Below are positions 47,529-50,393 of a stretch of 50,393 nucleotides of DNA, piece after piece. The notes beneath the pieces were generated by a model that did no database searches, was not told the origin of the DNA, and was given only the letters and a program-made list of their open reading frames with translations. Source of the DNA: Thermodesulfovibrionia bacterium (GTDB taxonomy: Bacteria > Nitrospirota > Thermodesulfovibrionia > UBA6902); assembly GCA_945788685.1 (NCBI GenBank), contig CALZMZ010000009.1:1-50393 (forward strand), written 5' to 3'. Each line of letters opens with the position of its first letter. Within the stretch, counting starts at the first letter, position 1. A program made the translations under genes and the position numbers.

Positions 47529-48017
47529 TTATTTCTTTTTTAGTCCTTCACGTGCTATTGCAACTTTGCCTGTTCTCACAAATTCCTTTATGCCGTAAGG
47601 TTTGATAATTTCGATAAAAGCGGCTATTTTTTTCTCATCTCCGGTAATTTCAACAGTAAAAGTCTGCGTTCCTGAATCGATAATCCTGCCCCGGAAGATC
47701 TCCGCGATTTTTAGAAATTCAGCCTTGTCAGATTTTCTGGGAGAGACCTTAATAAGCACCAGTTCTCTCTCCACATGGTCGATCTCCATGAAATCAACAA
47801 CCTTGATAATATCTATCAGTTTGTTAAGCTGCTTTGTAATCTGCTCAACGATCCTGTCATCACCAGTTGTTATAATCGTCATAAGAGATACCGCAGGATC
47901 TATGGTCTCACCGACTGAAAGACTTTCAATATTAAACCCTCTGCCGCTGAAAAGCCCTGAAACTCTTGAAAGTACCCCGAATTTGTTTTCTACAAGAACT
48001 GATATTGTATGTTTCAT
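47529..48017 (-). CDS. ilvN: Acetolactate synthase small subunit; likely start ATG 48017 (MKHTISVLVENKFGVLSRVSG)
   Basis: ACT-domain N-terminus; GGAGGAG RBS immediately upstream of ATG 48017. The ORF track extension to 48071 is repeat-derived. Confidence 0.95.
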   Translation of the reverse strand: MKHTISVLVENKFGVLSRVSGLFSGRGFNIESLSVGETIDPAVSLMTIITTGDDRIVEQITKQLNKLIDIIKVVDFMEIDHVERELVLIKVSPRKSDKAEFLKIAEIFRGRIIDSGTQTFTVEITGDEKKIAAFIEIIKPYGIKEFVRTGKVAIAREGLKKK

Positions 48018-48029
48018 TGCTCCTCCGAG

Positions 48030-48092
48030 ATCTGTTATCCGTAATCCATTATCCGTTATTCTGATAAACAACGGTCAACGGACACCGGTCAC
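48030..48092. repeat. 7-bp-period arrays between ilvN and ilvB (ATCCGTT-type then CGGTCAC-type)
   Basis: atctgtt/atccgta/atccatt/atccgtt (48030-48057) and cggtcaa/cggacac/cggtcac (48072-48092). Confidence 0.8.
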
Positions 48093-48106
48093 GGATGCCG
48101 ACTAAT

Positions 48107-49840
48107 TTATTTCACAGCCTTTAATTTCCTTTTTGGTGTCTTCTTTTCTTCATCAAAAATCATCTCGTCAATAGCTGCACCTGCCGGGACCATGGGATAA
48201 ACTTTTGATTTCCAGTCAACAACAAAGTCCATCATGACCGGTTTATCCTTGACTTTCAGGGATTCTTTTAAAACTGGTACTACTTCATCAGGAGTTGCTG
48301 CCCGAAGACCAACAGCTCCATATGCTTCAGCCAGCTTAACAAAGTCCGGTGTTACATCAAGGCCTGTATGTGAATAGCGCTCATTGAAAAACAGCTCCTG
48401 CCACTGTCGTACCATGCCCAGAAATCTGTTGTTCAGAATGGCTATTTTTACAGGAAGTTTATTTATAACAGCAGTAGCAAGCTCCTGTATGTTCATCTGG
48501 ATGCTTCCGTCACCTGCAATATCAAAAACTGTCTCATCTGGACAGGCCATCTGGGCGCCGATTGCAGCAGGGAACCCATATCCCATGGTCCCCAGACCAC
48601 CTGACGAAAGCCATGTTCTCGGTTTGTCATAATGATAATACTGGGCCGCCCACATCTGGTTTTGCCCAACTTCAGTACAGATTATTGCATTGCCCTTTGT
48701 GACTTCATAGATCTTTTCTACAACAAATTCAGGTTTGATTATCTTTTTATCAAACCTGTATTCAAGGGGCCTTTCTTTTTTCCATTTGTCAATCTGTTTA
48801 AGCCATGAACTCCTTACAGCACCCCACTGCTCCTTGTGCTTCTTCATCTCTGAAAGCAGATCCTTCAAAACATTTCTTACATCTCCTACCACAGGAAGGT
48901 CTACTTCAACATTTTTCCTGATCGATGTGGGATCAATATCAATATGAATGACTTTGGCATCAGGTGCAAATGACTCAGTCCTGCCCGTAACACGATCATC
49001 GAAGCGGACGCCAATCCCTATTATCAGGTCTGAATCCTGAACTGCTTTATTAGCATAATAGGTACCGTGCATTCCAAGCATTCCCATGGATAACTTATGA
49101 GTTCCCGGAAATCCTCCCAGGCCCATCATGGTCATGGTAACAGGTATCTTTGCTTTTTCGGCAAGTTCCTTCAGTTCCTTTGCAGCACCTGAGAGAATTA
49201 CTCCACCTCCGGCCATGATAACCGGCTTTTTTGCCTTTGATATCATCTGGATGGATTGCTTGATCATCCATTTGTTGCCATGATAGGTCGGATTGTAACT
49301 TCTGATGTTTACCTGTTTCGGCCATACAAAATCAGCCATCCCTGTTGTAACATCTTTGGGTAAATCGATCAGTACCGGACCGGGTCTTCCTGTAGAGGCT
49401 ATATGGAAGGCCTCCCTCACTGTCTGTGCGAGGTCTTTTACATCTTTCACAAGATAGTTGTGCTTTGTACATGGTCTCGTGATCCCAACGATGTCAGCTT
49501 CCTGAAAGGCATCATTACCAATGAGCATGGTTGGTACCTGTCCGGAAAATACAACCAGAGGAATTGAATCCATGTATGCAGTTGCTATACCTGTAACCGT
49601 GTTTGTCGCGCCCGGACCGGACGTAACGATTGCAACACCAACCTTGCCGCTGGCCCTTGCATATCCATCAGCAGCATGAACAGCTGCCTGCTCGTGGCGG
49701 GTCAGGATAAGTTCCATCCCCTTTTCATCATAAAGGTGGTCGAATATGTTGAGTACAACACCGCCGGGATACCCGTATATATGTTTAATACCTTCTTTTT
49801 TCAGGCATTCTATTAATATTTTTGAACCGTTTATTTTCAT
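48107..49840 (-). CDS. ilvB: Acetolactate synthase large subunit
   Basis: KHIYGYPGGVVLNIFDHLYDEKGMELILTRHEQAAVHAADGYARASGKVGVAIVTSGPGATN; ThDP motif GDGSIQMNIQELATAVINKLPVKIAILNN. Confidence 0.98.
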   Translation of the reverse strand: MKINGSKILIECLKKEGIKHIYGYPGGVVLNIFDHLYDEKGMELILTRHEQAAVHAADGYARASGKVGVAIVTSGPGATNTVTGIATAYMDSIPLVVFSGQVPTMLIGNDAFQEADIVGITRPCTKHNYLVKDVKDLAQTVREAFHIASTGRPGPVLIDLPKDVTTGMADFVWPKQVNIRSYNPTYHGNKWMIKQSIQMISKAKKPVIMAGGGVILSGAAKELKELAEKAKIPVTMTMMGLGGFPGTHKLSMGMLGMHGTYYANKAVQDSDLIIGIGVRFDDRVTGRTESFAPDAKVIHIDIDPTSIRKNVEVDLPVVGDVRNVLKDLLSEMKKHKEQWGAVRSSWLKQIDKWKKERPLEYRFDKKIIKPEFVVEKIYEVTKGNAIICTEVGQNQMWAAQYYHYDKPRTWLSSGGLGTMGYGFPAAIGAQMACPDETVFDIAGDGSIQMNIQELATAVINKLPVKIAILNNRFLGMVRQWQELFFNERYSHTGLDVTPDFVKLAEAYGAVGLRAATPDEVVPVLKESLKVKDKPVMMDFVVDWKSKVYPMVPAGAAIDEMIFDEEKKTPKRKLKAVK

Positions 49841-49853
49841 GTTTACTCCATTT

Positions 49854-50393
49854 TTATTTAACTTTCATTATAGCGCCTGTGCTTGCCGATGTTACAGCAG
49901 ATGCATAGCGGGCAAGCCAGCCCGTAGTAATCTTGGGCCTGATAGGCTTATGTTTATTCATTCTATCTTCAACTTCTTTTTTGCTCAAAAGAAGATCGAG
50001 TTTCCTTTTTGTGATATCGATGCTTATCAGGTCTCCATCCCTGACAATGGCGATGGTACCGCCTTCCATTGCTTCAGGCGAGACATGGCCGATACAGGGA
50101 CCTCTGGTACCGCCTGAGAAACGGCCGTCTGTGATCAGGGCAACAGAGTCTGCCAGTCCCATACCTGCCAGTGCAGATGTGGGGCTGAGCATTTCTCTCA
50201 TTCCCGGCCCTCCCTTGGGCCCTTCATACCGTATGATTACGACATCACCGGATGTAATCTTACCTGCAAGAATGGCTTTCATTCCCGCTTCTTCCGAGTT
50301 AAATACCTTTGCCTTGCCCTTAAATTTCATCATTTTTTTACTCACTGCGCTCTGTTTTACAACCGCGCCGTCCGGTGCAAGGCTGCCCCGCAG
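49854..50393 (-). CDS. ilvD: Dihydroxy-acid dehydratase, C-terminal part; truncated by the window edge
   Basis: [45 protein letters not shown]...; [40 protein letters not shown]. The ORF continues upstream of the listed start to the window end. Confidence 0.97.
   Translation of the reverse strand: MRGSLAPDGAVVKQSAVSKKMMKFKGKAKVFNSEEAGMKAILAGKITSGDVVIIRYEGPKGGPGMREMLSPTSALAGMGLADSVALITDGRFSGGTRGPCIGHVSPEAMEGGTIAIVRDGDLISIDITKRKLDLLLSKKEVEDRMNKHKPIRPKITTGWLARYASAVTSASTGAIMKVK

Noticed and set aside
48018-48071. N-terminal extension of IlvN (MFIRITDNGLRITDLGGA)
   Set aside because: Encoded by ATCCGTT-type heptamers; a canonical GGAGGAG + ATG sits at 48017 with a typical IlvN/IlvH start.

Overview
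This is a 50.4 kb bacterial chromosomal window, densely coding and probably from an anaerobic or microaerophilic Nitrospirota- or Desulfobacterota-like organism (lineage is my inference). Left to right it contains: (i) a heme locus (partial hemG/hemY, hemH, hemE, an AhbD/NirJ-type radical SAM protein, hemW) with two Cys-rich PAS signalling genes inside it; (ii) a tripartite RND efflux operon; (iii) an orphan PstS-like protein; (iv) a NamZ (DUF1343) gene followed by a nucleotidyltransferase-kinase fusion, a candidate MurNAc salvage module; (v) hcp divergent from a Crp/Fnr regulator; (vi) several c-di-GMP, HD-GYP, PilZ and sigma-54 regulators; (vii) a delta-60-repeat lipoprotein; (viii) a duplicated [multiheme cytochrome + Cys-less thioredoxin-fold/TPR protein] cluster; and (ix) a branched-chain amino acid/phospholipid operon ilvD-ilvB-ilvN-ilvC-psd-pssA-leuA-leuC-leuD. 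Two observations stand out. First, many short intergenic gaps are filled by degenerate arrays with a strict 7-bp (sometimes 8-bp) period. They are usually arranged as inverted pairs, each gap has its own sequence flavour, and they run into the 3' ends of neighbouring ORFs. Second, the multiheme cytochrome genes are each paired with a thioredoxin-like/TPR protein whose mature part has no cysteine. All calls come from reading the sequence and the supplied translations; no database search was possible.
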